The translations under genes and the position numbers were made by a program. This document shows, piece after piece, positions 35,511 to 46,303 of a DNA stretch of 64,000 bases (position 1 is the first letter of the stretch; the number at the start of each line of letters is the position of its first letter). The stretch comes from Climacteris rufus (lineage: Eukaryota > Chordata > Aves > Passeriformes > Climacteridae), in assembly GCA_013398175.1 (NCBI GenBank), contig VZRZ01007768.1:622105-686104 (forward strand), read 5' to 3'. The notes beneath the pieces are model-generated. The model was not told the origin of the DNA. It made no database searches and saw only the letters and a program-made list of their open reading frames with translations.

Positions 35511-37089
35511 GAACGCCAGACAGATGGCCCTGCACCAGGCCTGGTGTCTCTGCAGCCTCCGTGGTGCTTTGAAGGAAAATAATTGGTGAGGAAAGAGCCT
35601 GCATGTACCAGCAGTGACGCAACACTAATGCCATCAGCCAGCACTGATGGCTGCAAAAATGACCCTACCTGGGTATCAGAGTGGTCGAAGGGACAGCATG
35701 TCCTGGCTCTGCCACTGCTATGAAACACTTCGGGGCAGGATGGAGCAGGAGATTCGCCAAGCTTTCCTTAACAAATGTGTGGGATTGCTTGAGGGACGTG
35801 CTGGGTAAGGCCGAGGCCGGGGCCATGCCCTCATGCTGCATAGCCCACATTTAGAAGCCTGTAGAGCTTCATAGTCCAGGGGACAGCAGGATTTCGGAGG
35901 GAGAAATGCTGGCAGTGGCTAGAAGGAGAAAGAAAGAGATGCTTGCTGGTTTAGGCATCTGCACCGCCCTTTGCCTTTAGTCTTTAGGACTGGTGTGTTT
36001 GGGATCACTCCAGACAGAACTATGGCAAGAACAGAGAGTGCTCTAGTGAACTCTGTGCTTCCACTGCCTAGAGGATGAAACAGTGCCTAGTATTGTAAGG
36101 GTCATCCCCCAGAATTTTATAGAAGTAAGAAATAATAGAAACGATAAAATGACATGGGATATTAGTCCAGAAGTGGAGCTTTATGTGGGGACACAGAAGT
36201 GCAGCTCCTTTGCAGCAGTTCTGTTGTTCCCCAGAAGACTTTCCTGGTACAGTGCCAAATGTAAGGTGTAAACATGTAGGCCATTTTTCCCAAAAGTTTT
36301 CCCAAACATGCCTCTGGTAAGCCCCAAGGCCAGCAATGGCCACACATACAGGCTGGTAGGTACTGATAGAAAGATTTGCTGGGGCTGCACCCTCATGTTT
36401 ACAACACAAAGGAGGGAACCAGCCCTTGCATGAAAAAAAATGCAGCATTTCCATTGCAAGGCCAGACAAAAGGATGCGAGACAATTTGTGTGTGGCCACA
36501 AGGCAGCTCATTTGAGACAAAAAGGAAAGCTGTATCAGTGCAACTTTCCCAGACAGACAAGCCATAAATCAGAGCGCCCTTTCCCCGTCTCCTGCATCGA
36601 GCTTCCCTTTAGCTGCTGCAATTTCAGCTCATTCATTTCCTCCCCTCCCTCTCCGCTCCTTCTTTCATTAGCCACTACAAGACCTATTCATGGACATCCC
36701 CTGAAATGTCCCATTTGTCGAGGGAGTTGCAGTGCTTGCTTTCACTTCCAGCTACTGGACATTCTGAGCCAGGGGCCCAGTTTTGGTAATAAACATCCCC
36801 TTTGTCAAAAAAAACCAGAGTTAAAGTGCCAGCAAGCGCTGTCTGTCTGCTAGACAGGGGGTTGGTCTGGCCTTAGCCAGTTATTGAGATGTCTTTGTGC
36901 CATGTTGCCATAGCTACCCTCCAGCTAAATAGGGAAAGAGCTCCTTTGTCCCAGATTAAGACCAGCAGACTTTTGGATCAGAGCCTGATGGAGACTGGGG
37001 AAAGAGCTTGTCCGCAGCTGCTGGGACTCTCTGGCGTTGTTGTGTGTGTGTTAGGCTGGGTGGAAAAGGAGACAGGGAATTGCTTGAAA

Positions 37090-37235
37090 TAAATTGATTT
37101 TATATACATAGATATATATGTATACATATGTTAGTATTCTTTACTTATTTATATATATATTTATACATAAATATATATTTATATATATTTTATATTTATA
37201 TCTATTTATATATATTTATATATTCATATACACAG
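37090..37235. repeat. AT-rich low-complexity tract (TA/TTTATA units)
   Basis: About 145 bp consists almost entirely of A and T, with many TATATA and TTTATATA words in imperfect tandem. It is a degenerate AT microsatellite that could form cruciforms and be prone to length change. Confidence 0.95.
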
Positions 37236-38024
37236 ATGAATGCTGATGGATGAGGAAAGGTTTGCTGGAAAAGGAGGTGAAACCCAAGTAAAGAGGACTT
37301 GAAATAAATCAAGCAGGGGCGCTTGCAGCACTTGACACAGACCCCAGGGACAGCAACCAAATCCCTCGAAAGGGGACCACAGGTCCTGACCAAACAATAT
37401 TTCCGGATGAGTCTCCCAGAAAACTCCCAGACTAGCGGGTCCTGTCCTTTTCCCTGCCCTGTGCTGTGCAGTGTCAGTGTTAGCCCTGCAGGTCCTCGTA
37501 CATCTCTTGCAAACTCAGCTGTGCTGGACTGGGGCAGTGAAGCATGGCCAGACTGGTCAGCAGGGCGGGCACAGAGCTGGGGACTCAGGATGTGCTGCAA
37601 AACCCCCACGGAGAAACGAGGAGCCATTGGTCTAAATGTTAAATACTAAGGCGATTAGCCCACAAGTGATTTTTTTTTCTGCCTCAACCAGACCTTTAGC
37701 TCGGCACAAATGAGGCTGAGTGTTCCCACACTGCACTGATCTTGCACCAGCTCTGAGTTTTCTTTTTGCCCACCACAGGCTTCCTAAAATAGCCCCATTT
37801 CTCGAGGATGCTTATGCAGCAGGGAGAATTTCAGACCTTCTGAGGCTGGGATATGTAAATGACACAGTCTGCTTGGGGACTGAATTCACAAGAATTCAGA
37901 GAAAAGGTGCTCGATACATTGTTTGGATGTTTAGATAACATGTAAACTAATTTTGAAGGAAGGATTGAAGATGTGGAAGTAAAGGACAAAATACGACAAA
38001 AATAAATCCAGGATTTACCAAGGT
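37236..38024. other. unassigned sequence upstream of CR1
   Basis: No gene is recognised. Some of it could be an unrecognised 5' portion of the diverged CR1 that becomes recognisable at about 38,025, but I cannot show this. Confidence 0.4.
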
Positions 38025-38410
38025 CACTTGAGCCAGACTAACTTGATAAGAAAAGAAAAAAAGAAAAAGAGCAAACAAAGTTCTCCATGGGCTTTTTTAG
38101 ACAAGGGAAATGCTTTAGATCTAATCTGTCTGGACTTCAGCAACACTTCTGATAAAAGAGCCACATGGGAAACTATTGTTTGTGTTGGAAGAAGCAGGGA
38201 CTGGTATTCGAGCCGAAGGCCTGTCAGGAAACAGCCAAGAACAAACACAACAGGTTCTTCTGAAAGGAAAATGATAGGAGCCGGGGTACATAATAGGTGA
38301 AATTCCTTGGAGCCAGTTTTAGATAGTTTTCTTCTGGAACGAAAAATAAGAAAGAGCTAATGATATTTGCAGACAATACGCAGTCGGGAGGCATCCGTGA
38401 TTTGGGAATA
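38025..38410 (+). mobile_element. CR1: old CR1 LINE ORF2 (reverse-transcriptase) fragment
   Basis: The translation across frames shows SQTNLI (the SCLTNLI segment), FLDKGNALDLICLDFSNTSDK (38,089-38,151; the invariant LDFSKAFD box), a poorly preserved middle, and LMIFADNTQSGG (about 38,355-38,390; the FADD catalytic box with Asn for the second Asp). This matches CR1 reverse transcriptase in plus orientation but is more diverged than the copy at 15.3 kb. The 90-codon open frame at 38,028-38,300 is part of this relic, not a host gene. Confidence 0.82.
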
Positions 38411-39019
38411 GCATAAAGGAAAAACACATTGTGTTTGAGAGCTGGATCAGCAGACCCGGAGTGAAGAGTTCAAAGTGCCCGGCATGCACGACGGCTCCCT
38501 CTGCACTAATTAATTAAACTGAGCCAGGGCAGGTTTATGAAGCGCCCTGTGACCGCTGGCGAGGATAAATGTTCATGTGCTTCCTGGCGCTGTTTGAGGG
38601 GGCCGACCAAGTCCCCGCTGGACAATGCCCAGGCACGGTTTGGGGATTAGCGGCGGCCAGGGAGCGCTTCCAGCGGGCTGGGGGGTGAGCTCACCCTGCT
38701 CTGGGGATTAGGAGAGCCAGGGATGGGAGCCATGCCACGCCGTGCTGCCTCGCCTAAAGCGCGGCCTAAGAAATTACAGTGATCTGTAAAGTAGAGGGTG
38801 CTGATCAAACACAAAACGAGCACCAGGCAGCAAATACAGTCACGGCTTGCATCAGGGGACAGACTTCTGAAAACGTCCGTTTGCTCCTTTACAATTTCTT
38901 CTGGAAAAGATGTGTTTAATCACGGCCTCCTCTAGCCCAGAGTCATCCCAAGTGGTTGGCATGCAAAGAAAAAATGTTGCAGGGAACAGCAAACACATCC
39001 AGTGAGAAGAAATTGAGTG
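38411..39019. other. CpG-rich block between two CR1 pieces
   Basis: This stretch does not read as CR1. From about 38,450 to 38,770 it holds roughly twenty CpG dinucleotides by my count, unusual for this window. It also contains a TAATTAATTA core (about 38,505-38,516) of the kind bound by homeodomain proteins. It may be an insertion, or the gap between two independent CR1 fragments. No gene is seen. Confidence 0.4.
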
Positions 39020-39230
39020 AGTTTGGCCAGTTTAGTCTGACAAAACAAAAGCTGAGAAGCAATTAATCTGTGCTGTCTATTAATGCGTCAAGGAGATACA
39101 CACCAGAGAATGAAAAAACCCCTTGCAAACTAAAGGCCACTGTTGGCATCAGTACAAATGTGTATCAGCCAGCCACAGATAACTTTAGACTTGAAATTAA
39201 AAGTAGAGTTTAATCACAGGAAGAGAGTGC
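39020..39230 (+). mobile_element. CR1: old CR1 LINE 3' untranslated fragment
   Basis: The sequence follows old CR1 tail wording in plus orientation: 'ttggccagtttagtctgaca', 'aaaagctgagaagcaatt', 'caaggagatacacaccagag', 'caaactaaaggccactgtt', 'ggcatcagtacaaatg' and 'ttagacttgaaattaaaag'. It lies about 0.6 kb downstream of the CR1 coding fragment on the same strand and may be the same insertion. Confidence 0.72.
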
Positions 39231-40132
39231 TTTAGATACAACCATGCAGGAGGAGCACTGGAGGCAGGAGTGAGACTTGGTTTAGGAGGTGATGGCTGCA
39301 CACCTGGGAATATGTGTGACACAGTGGGTGACAGCAGAGACTGGTGGCTTCTGACAAACTTGGCCTCACTGACCCACAAGGGCCCCCAGTCCAGCTTCTT
39401 CTCTTCCTAAATAATTCATAGGAAAGCCTGACCACCAGTAATGACCACCAGAATGCTGAGCCTAATAGTTCCCACCCTCCATCGAGGTCTTTCACTGATC
39501 ACACTGACCCCAGCCCTGTGTACATCAGATGAGGCAAGGCTGCTCTTGGAAACAAGTGCCAGTTGCTGTGCTTTTCCCTGGATGGCTGTGTGAGCATGTG
39601 GCTTCCTGAGAGATTTGGCCACATTATTAGAAATGAAAACGTGCAGAAAGAAAAAAGAAAAAACGTTATGTAAGTTTTTAAAAAGTGGTTCCATAGCATG
39701 TGTAATAAACTGGATGGTTTAGAAGGCAAGAAATTGTGGTAATTGTTCTGGCTAATAACTCTGCAGTTAACTTTTTCCATGCCTGCTTGTCTCAACTATT
39801 AATAGTGCTTTGTTTATTAAACCAGTGCTTTTTAAGTTTGGTCTACAGATCCTGAAGGTTCCTGAGCTATTTGTAAGCAGTTGTACAAAAACTAATTAAG
39901 AAAAGAAAATCTGTGGTGGAAGCCCTACATTTGCTGAACAGAAGCTGCTGTTGCAGAGCACTCCAGATCCTTAAAAATCCCCACACCTTGTCTGGACAGG
40001 ACTGCATTGACACATTGTCCAGCACAGTCAGCAATCACGCTGTAACTCATTCAACCTCTGTGGGTACATCCATGAGGATATTCTCTCTAATGTAGCCCAG
40101 AGGGCCCACCCACAGTGTTTCCAGAATATAAC
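39231..40132. other. unassigned non-coding sequence
   Basis: No gene is recognised. The start may include eroded CR1 tail. Confidence 0.45.
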
Positions 40133-40195
40133 ATGTCCCTGCTCATTGCAGAGGGGTTAAAAGTTTCTTTTCCACCCAAACTGTCCTGTGATTCC
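40133..40195 (+). mobile_element. CR1: CR1 3'-terminal fragment, about 60 bp
   Basis: 'atgtccctgctcattgcag' followed by 'ggggtt' and then 'ccacccaaactgtcctgtga' resembles the last part of an avian CR1 tail (the 'ccaacccaaacnattctgtga' end). It is plus oriented and very short. Confidence 0.6.
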
Positions 40196-41284
40196 ATTTA
40201 TATACAGCACACAAAGCCTGCAGCTGGGTAGGAATACATATCCCTGTGAGAGGAGCCAGAGAAGGGCCTTTGCATGTCAAAAGGCAGAAAAACGGAATTA
40301 TTTTGTCCTGCAGTACCTCCTCTGCTCTCACAGCCTCTCAGGGATTTGGGGAGCAGTGGAGAAACCCCAACAGTTGCAGAGCAGCAGGAGGAGGAGGAGC
40401 AGGAGGAAAGGCAGCAGTACAGCAGCTGCTCTGTTTCAGTGCTTCTTCAGACACTTGCCTTTTGGCCAGGTCATCCAGGCCCCACATGCAATAGTCATAA
40501 CTTTGCATAGTTTAGGCTTTGTCTGTTATTTAGTCATGACCTGATGACAAAAATCAACAACACCACTCAAATCCTCCAGTAGGAGTAGCAGTAGCTCTGA
40601 GATGTCTCCTGAGACACAATTTACAAATCCCTCCCACTTCTTAGGCATCAGCTGCAGAGTTTGCATACAGATCCAGGGCTGTTTGGATCCAAGAGCTTCA
40701 ATCCATTTCTAATATTTGCAGTTTGAAGCCATATGCATGTGCCAGCTTCCCTTTCTTTAAAGCTGCCAGTTTGTAACGTGATACTGAAATAGAGAGGGAA
40801 AATGAACCAATGCTTCAGGTCTGGGGCTCAGGCAAAGCAAGTTGTCCTTCTCCCTGATGTGTCTCAGACAGCGACAAATAATTTAAATGTTTTTTTCCTT
40901 TATTCTGGCCCACTATGATGAAAAACGTGCTTGAGAACATAGGAAGTTCAGGTAACAATGATTGGAGCCTTACTAACAGGCTCCACAACTACAAAGGCGT
41001 TTTAGGCATGAGGGATTTCAAATGCATAAAGGCTCCTAAATACTTTGGTAGCTCTGGAGGTAAGAGCTTGCATATATGTTGAGCAGATTTCTTCAGCAGT
41101 ATCTACACCACGAAAGAGGCTGCTCCCTTCACTGGAGGACAGCAGAGAGGCAGAGCATTGTCCTGGCCATGCACAGGGGTGGAAGGGATTGCAGTGGCCA
41201 TGTAGCTTGCATTAAAGCACTTGCTTTATGCTTTGCCACCTCACTTGGCTGCAAAGGAGTTGTGGAGCCTTAGCCTTTGGAGAC
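40196..41284. other. unassigned non-coding sequence with a GGA/GCA-rich run
   Basis: A purine-rich imperfect trinucleotide run (gcaggaggaggaggagcagg) lies at 40,385-40,417. Three frames are open through it, which explains the overlapping 78-118 codon frames. No gene is recognised. Confidence 0.5.
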
Positions 41285-41395
41285 ATTCTAAACCTGACCA
41301 GAGATGGTCCTGAATAAGCTGCTGTAGCTGGCCCTGCTTTGAGAAGGGGTTTGGATCTCCAGAGATCCCTTCTGACCTTTTCTCTGTGACAGATA
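41285..41395 (+). mobile_element. CR1: CR1 LINE 3' tail fragment
   Basis: 'tgctgtagctggccctgctt', 'tgagaaggggtttggat' and 'ctccagagatcccttctgac' match the distal CR1 3' untranslated region in plus orientation. The terminal octamers are absent. Confidence 0.82.
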
Positions 41396-44300
41396 CTTCC
41401 ATGCACATATATTTACATTATATATAATACACAGGTACACACCCCCTCTGTGCTTGGATACATAGCTAACTTGCAGAAGCTCAGTGAATTACCATCCATC
41501 ACCTGATGCCAGTGAAGCTTGTGCACCCATTGCAGAATCTTCACGCACAACACACTGTAAATCTCTTTTACTGACATCTAACATCAGTCACATTCCTTCT
41601 CAGCTGGTGGGCTGAGGGGTACTCCAGCACTCTCTGCTCCAGAGATGGGCTGGAAGGGCACACCTGGACTGCAGCAGCACAGTCACCATGGCTCAGCTGG
41701 CACAAGTAAACTGGCAGTAATAAACTGAATTATCACAAAATGCTCATGGGCATTACATGTATAGATTCAACTACAGTGATCTGTGTTCACTGGAGCTATG
41801 AGAAGAGGTGAAGGTTTTGACCTGATACGGATTCAAACCCGTGTAAGAAAACAATAGCAGCCTGTTCTGCCACTTGTTGGAGCATATTTCACCAGTAAGT
41901 CTTGTGAGGTTTCTCCCTAGGCCTTTATGGGAAAAATAATCTATAAAACTTGATGAATAAATAAAACTTTTTGAGACATTTTAAAAAAAAAGTTTGAGTA
42001 ATATTGCAGTAATGCACAAAACACTGTTGCTGATGGTAAAAGCTTGTTATCTGGATCCAGTGGTGATTTTAAGCAAAACAGGAAACAGCTCTTCAGGAAG
42101 GTTGCTCTGCAGCAGTGGGATATCAGGAGCCAGACTCGTCCCTGAGCTCCATCTGCTTTGCATCACACTGTGATTCCAGTATAGACCTGAACATCACTGG
42201 GACTGAGGAGCAGCTGGAGTATATGGGGAAGGCTGGGCTGACAACCCCTCAGTTGTTAAGAGTTTTACACATTTGGATGGGGAGTCCTTACAGCTGCTTT
42301 TCAGACACCACAGCAACAGCATCCCCAAGGCCAAATCGGCTGAGCTGTGGGATGGTTCAGTGGCTGGCCTGACCCTTCAGAGGAGGAAATTTTCTGCTTC
42401 AAGGACAGTGAGAGGAGGCTCTAGCATGGGGTTTCCATCCTCAGCCAGGAGCCATATGCCCTGTCCTACTGCCTCGCTCCACATGCAGGAAAATCTCACT
42501 TCTTCATCCCTGATCACTTTTACTCTGTCCTAGGGACAAGGAGATCTCTGAGGACAGAATATGTCTTGCAAGGCCCATACAGTGCCCAGATCCCACAGGA
42601 CTTGTACTGCAAAAGCAAAGGAAGGTGCTTGCTAGGAATTTGAGCAATATTGCCTGCCTCTAACAAGAAACTTTGCTGGTGCTGTGTGCTGAAAGCCTGT
42701 GTACACAACCTTCTGGGAGGAGACATTTAGTCAATATACTTGGTGTGGAAAGCAAAATGTAGGTAAGAGCAAGGGATGAAAGCTCTCTTAATCATTGTCA
42801 TTGATTTTCTGAAATGGCTCCATGTCTGTTCATAAGAAGGATGCAGTGACATCCTATGTTTATTCAGTGTCTGCTCTGGGTGGGAGGAGATGGCCATGCC
42901 AATTAAAAAGTTTAATTAAAGCTGCAACCTTTCTGTTCCAGAGATGGGGGCCTGTCATCTGCCAATTTATTTTCATGAATAAGTCATTACAGCTGGAGCT
43001 GCTGAGGACTTATTCAAACAGTTCATGTTTGCAGTGCATCTTCCCTGCTTGCTGGAAATCATTGCAGATGAGATATCGAGGCCTTGAGGTGAAACTCAAG
43101 AATACAGGTCTAAACAGATCAGAATTATATCTGTGATGTTTTACTGCAGTATTGGAATCTCCCAAGAGCAGGGATGTGCTGTTACAGTCCACAGCAAGAT
43201 CATTATAACTGAATTTCATAGACATGTCACACCCAATAAATCTTCAGGAACACCCAATTCCCATTTTTTGTCTTGCTGCTCACTGTGGCTCTTCTCTCTG
43301 TTGATCAGGTTGCTGTATCAGAGAAAAGAAGTGGTTATCACCTCTGAGCCACTGCTGCCTGGGCTGCACCAAGTTTCTCAGTGACCAAACCCATATGGTG
43401 CTATGACAGAGGCATTAGAAATGACAGATTATGACCTTGTTTTTACTACCTGATAAATTAATTCTGTATTCAAACAAATAAGCTCAGGTCTAAGCTCAGG
43501 CTGCTTTGAACTACCTCTGGAGGTTACTTCACATGATTCACTGCTCACTCCTCTCATGGTAGAGGGACACTAATCTGCAACTTAAATTATTACTGTTTGG
43601 ATGCAGGGAGGTGAACTCATGAGGCACGAAAATTCCCTATTTGTTAGAGATTTGTTAGCTCTTGGTGACTGCTCTGCTGCTTTCCAAAGTGACTGAGTTG
43701 TCTGTGCTGAAAGACAAGGCTCCTTCACCTGGACCAGGTGAGACCTGAGTCAGCTTTTGGGAGCTGCCCATCATCTCCGTGGCTTCCTCCAGCCAAACTG
43801 CTTCCTCCACTAACAGGATAGCCAGGGCTCTTCCAAAACAGCCTACAGATGGGGAGAGACTGGTTTTAAAGGAAAGTAACAACACAAGAAGCAAAGATGA
43901 TCTGCTTACAGCAGCAATGGCCAGTCTGGCTTTGTGGGGATTTGTCATAAGCAAACCAGGCAGCCACTTCAGTGTGGTTGGCTTCATAGCCTGCTGAATG
44001 TTTGCTACACTCTGCAGATGAAAAAAAACCATAAAGTTTTTGCAGTTGAAGAGATCCCCCCCATAAAATGCCAGTCCTAGGAAATTTAACATGCTTGTAG
44101 ACACAGATAAGGCCAGCCCCATGGGTTTGTGCTGGTACCTGTATGGATTTATGCACATATATGTCCATGCACCAAGTACTTATGCACACTGCATGATACA
44201 TTAGGACTCAAAATTAAGTAATTTGGAAGCTGGCCTAGTCATTGAATGCCAGTGATGTTAAAGAAATATTTAAATATTAGAGGGGTCTCAAAAAACCTTA

Positions 44301-46031
44301 GGAAAATTGTGTTGGAGGCTGGGAGGGGTGTTCACCTTGTGGCATGACAGAAAGAACCAGACAGCTGAGGTTTTCAAAGCCAGTTTTGGGCAGCAACTAC
44401 ATGATTCCCACAAAAATAAGTGAAAAATTATATGGCTTAATCTTCTGGTCTGTTCCTGTTTTTCTCTATTACAGCTGTGGCTGAATCTTTGAGCCTGCTT
44501 TGAAAAACTGATCCAAGCATCCAGGCTGTTCAGAGCACAGCAGAAAGGATCTCTGTTAGAGGTTGTGTAACACCAGGGTTGGAGAGCCAAAATTCAAGCT
44601 GATTCAAGCAGGTACAGCTGGAAGCAGTGAGGTGAAACTGAAAAAGAGAAGCTGCAGATTAAATGTCAGAGCTGCTTTTTCTAAAGCCAAGGTCTATTAG
44701 CCTGGGGGACAAGAGCCAAAGAGAGTTAAGGAATTCCCATTAGCCGGCCCTTTTGAAAGCTTTGCTATACCAATAACACTCAATAATACATTTTTTTGGA
44801 ACAAACTTATGTTGGCAGAGAAACAGGAGGTGAATTAATAGATCCTTTCTGGCTCTGATTTTTATAACTTTCACATTAAATCCTAATACAAGAGGTTATC
44901 TTTATAGCAGGCAATGAAAGGTTTTCCCTGTAGATCACTTCTTGAAAAGTACATGCTGCACTTCTTTAAAGTACAGGACATTTTATAATTTCATTTGATT
45001 TCAAGTGACTGGAGTACCCTATAGCCAGCTTCAAGTTAATATTTTAGCAAGAATCAATGGCATAATTAAACTTCATGGATGTCCCTCATCAACAGTTCCA
45101 CATGACCAAGTTTACAACATGGTGGTGCTTGGATAAATTTTGTATTTATGGATGGCTCATAAAAAGTTGTGAGGAGGACTTATCCACGAGGGATGACAGA
45201 GTAATTACATACTGGTATGGTTTTAAACACAAATGCAATTTGTTATTAGTGCTGTGAACAGAAGTGTGCTTGAGTTAAAGGAACAGTGCTATGACAATAA
45301 AAACCTCCCAACAGGGCTTGGTGTTTGGGGTAGCCAGCCTTACATCTCACCTCAGAAGGCCATTCCCTCCCTCCTTTGGCTAGAAATGTCAACATGTGAA
45401 GAAAGCCCTAATTGTTAGAACCCTTCTGGGATGGTTTCTTTGTCCCAGTGGAAAATGCCAGTGGACAGGGATGTCAGATTTAAGTGCCCAAGTCAGACAT
45501 TGTAACAGATGGCTGTTTTCCCCTCTGGAAGGCTGGTTGCCTCTGAGCAATTTTTGCTAATGGGCAAAATTTGCTAATTGCTCATGGGCAAGGCCAGGAC
45601 TGTCTGGTCACCCCTCTTCAATCCCACAGCTACCTTTGGGAGCTTTTTCTGAGCCCATTGGAAGAAAAGGATGCATTTTACCACACCTTTCCCAGGAGAT
45701 GGGGCACTCCTTTCCCCAGCTCATTTCCTGGTGTTGAGTGGCACACAGTTTAACAGGGCTTAACCCAAGGAGAACGACACAGGATGGATAAAATCCATGC
45801 TGCAACCACCCACACCAAAATATGTCCTCCAAAGAGAGACAGCTTTCATTGCAACTAACCCTGCCAGTGCCTGGAAAAGCAGGTAGGTTTGAGGGATGCA
45901 GTTGCTTTGCTGATGTTGGCATTTGGGGCAGAGTGGAACAGTGCCTAAGGAGATGTGTGGGCTGATTTCCTACCCCAACAGGATTCCCTCTCTGTGTGGG
46001 AAGACTTGTGTCCCAGCCAAAGGCACAAGTT
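41396..46031. other. unassigned non-coding sequence
   Basis: No gene is recognised. A 167-codon minus frame (43,655-44,158) overlaps open plus frames and has no domain. At 41,815-41,875 there is a weak tRNA-like A-box/B-box arrangement on the minus strand, judged inconclusive. Confidence 0.5.
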
Positions 46032-46303
46032 TGACAGGATGAGGGGAGAAGGGCTCAAGTTGCGCCAGAAGAGGTTTAGATGAGATGTTAGGAAAAAATT
46101 CATCACTGAAAGAATGGTTCAGCCTTGGAACAGGATGCCCAGGGAAGTGGTGAAAGCATCCCTGAAAGTCTTCAAAAGGCATTTTGTGGATGTGGCACTT
46201 GGGGATATGGTTTGGTGTTGAACAGGGTGATGCTGGTTTAATGGCTGGACTTCATGATCTCAGAAAGCTTTTCCAAACTTAACCATTCTATGATTCTATG
46301 ATT
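46032..46303 (+). mobile_element. CR1: CR1 LINE 3' end with intact terminal repeats
   Basis: This is a plus-oriented CR1 tail running from 'tgacaggatgaggggagaag' through 'gaggtttagatgagatgtta', 'ggaacaggatgcccaggga', 'gatgtggcacttggggatat' and 'atggctggacttcatgatct' to 'aaccattctatgattctatg' followed by 'att'. It ends in the ATTCTATG-type short tandem repeats that mark true CR1 3' termini, so the 3' end is complete. Only about 270 bp is present, so it is strongly 5'-truncated. It looks a different subfamily from the copy at 4.6 kb because of the 'gatgtggcacttggggata' wording. Confidence 0.95.

Larger units (their letters stand above)
28206..37089. other. unassigned non-coding sequence
   Basis: No gene or interspersed repeat is recognised apart from the simple repeats and the CpG-dense patch listed separately. 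The longest open frame (36,068-36,565, 165 codons, minus) overlaps equally open plus-strand frames and has no domain. Confidence 0.5.

Noticed and set aside
36068..36565. 165-codon minus-strand open frame
   Set aside because: It has no recognisable domain, several overlapping frames on both strands, and a composition rich in Cys, His and Trp typical of non-coding translation.
41815..41880. Minus-strand tRNA-like signal (A-box-like tggcagaacagg and B-box-like ggtttgaatcc)
   Set aside because: No acceptor stem or anticodon arm can be drawn and the T-arm pairs poorly. It might be an eroded tRNA-derived SINE, but the evidence is too thin.
43655..44158. 167-codon minus-strand open frame
   Set aside because: A plus-strand frame (43,779-43,997) is equally plausible, neither shows a known domain, and there is no supporting gene structure.
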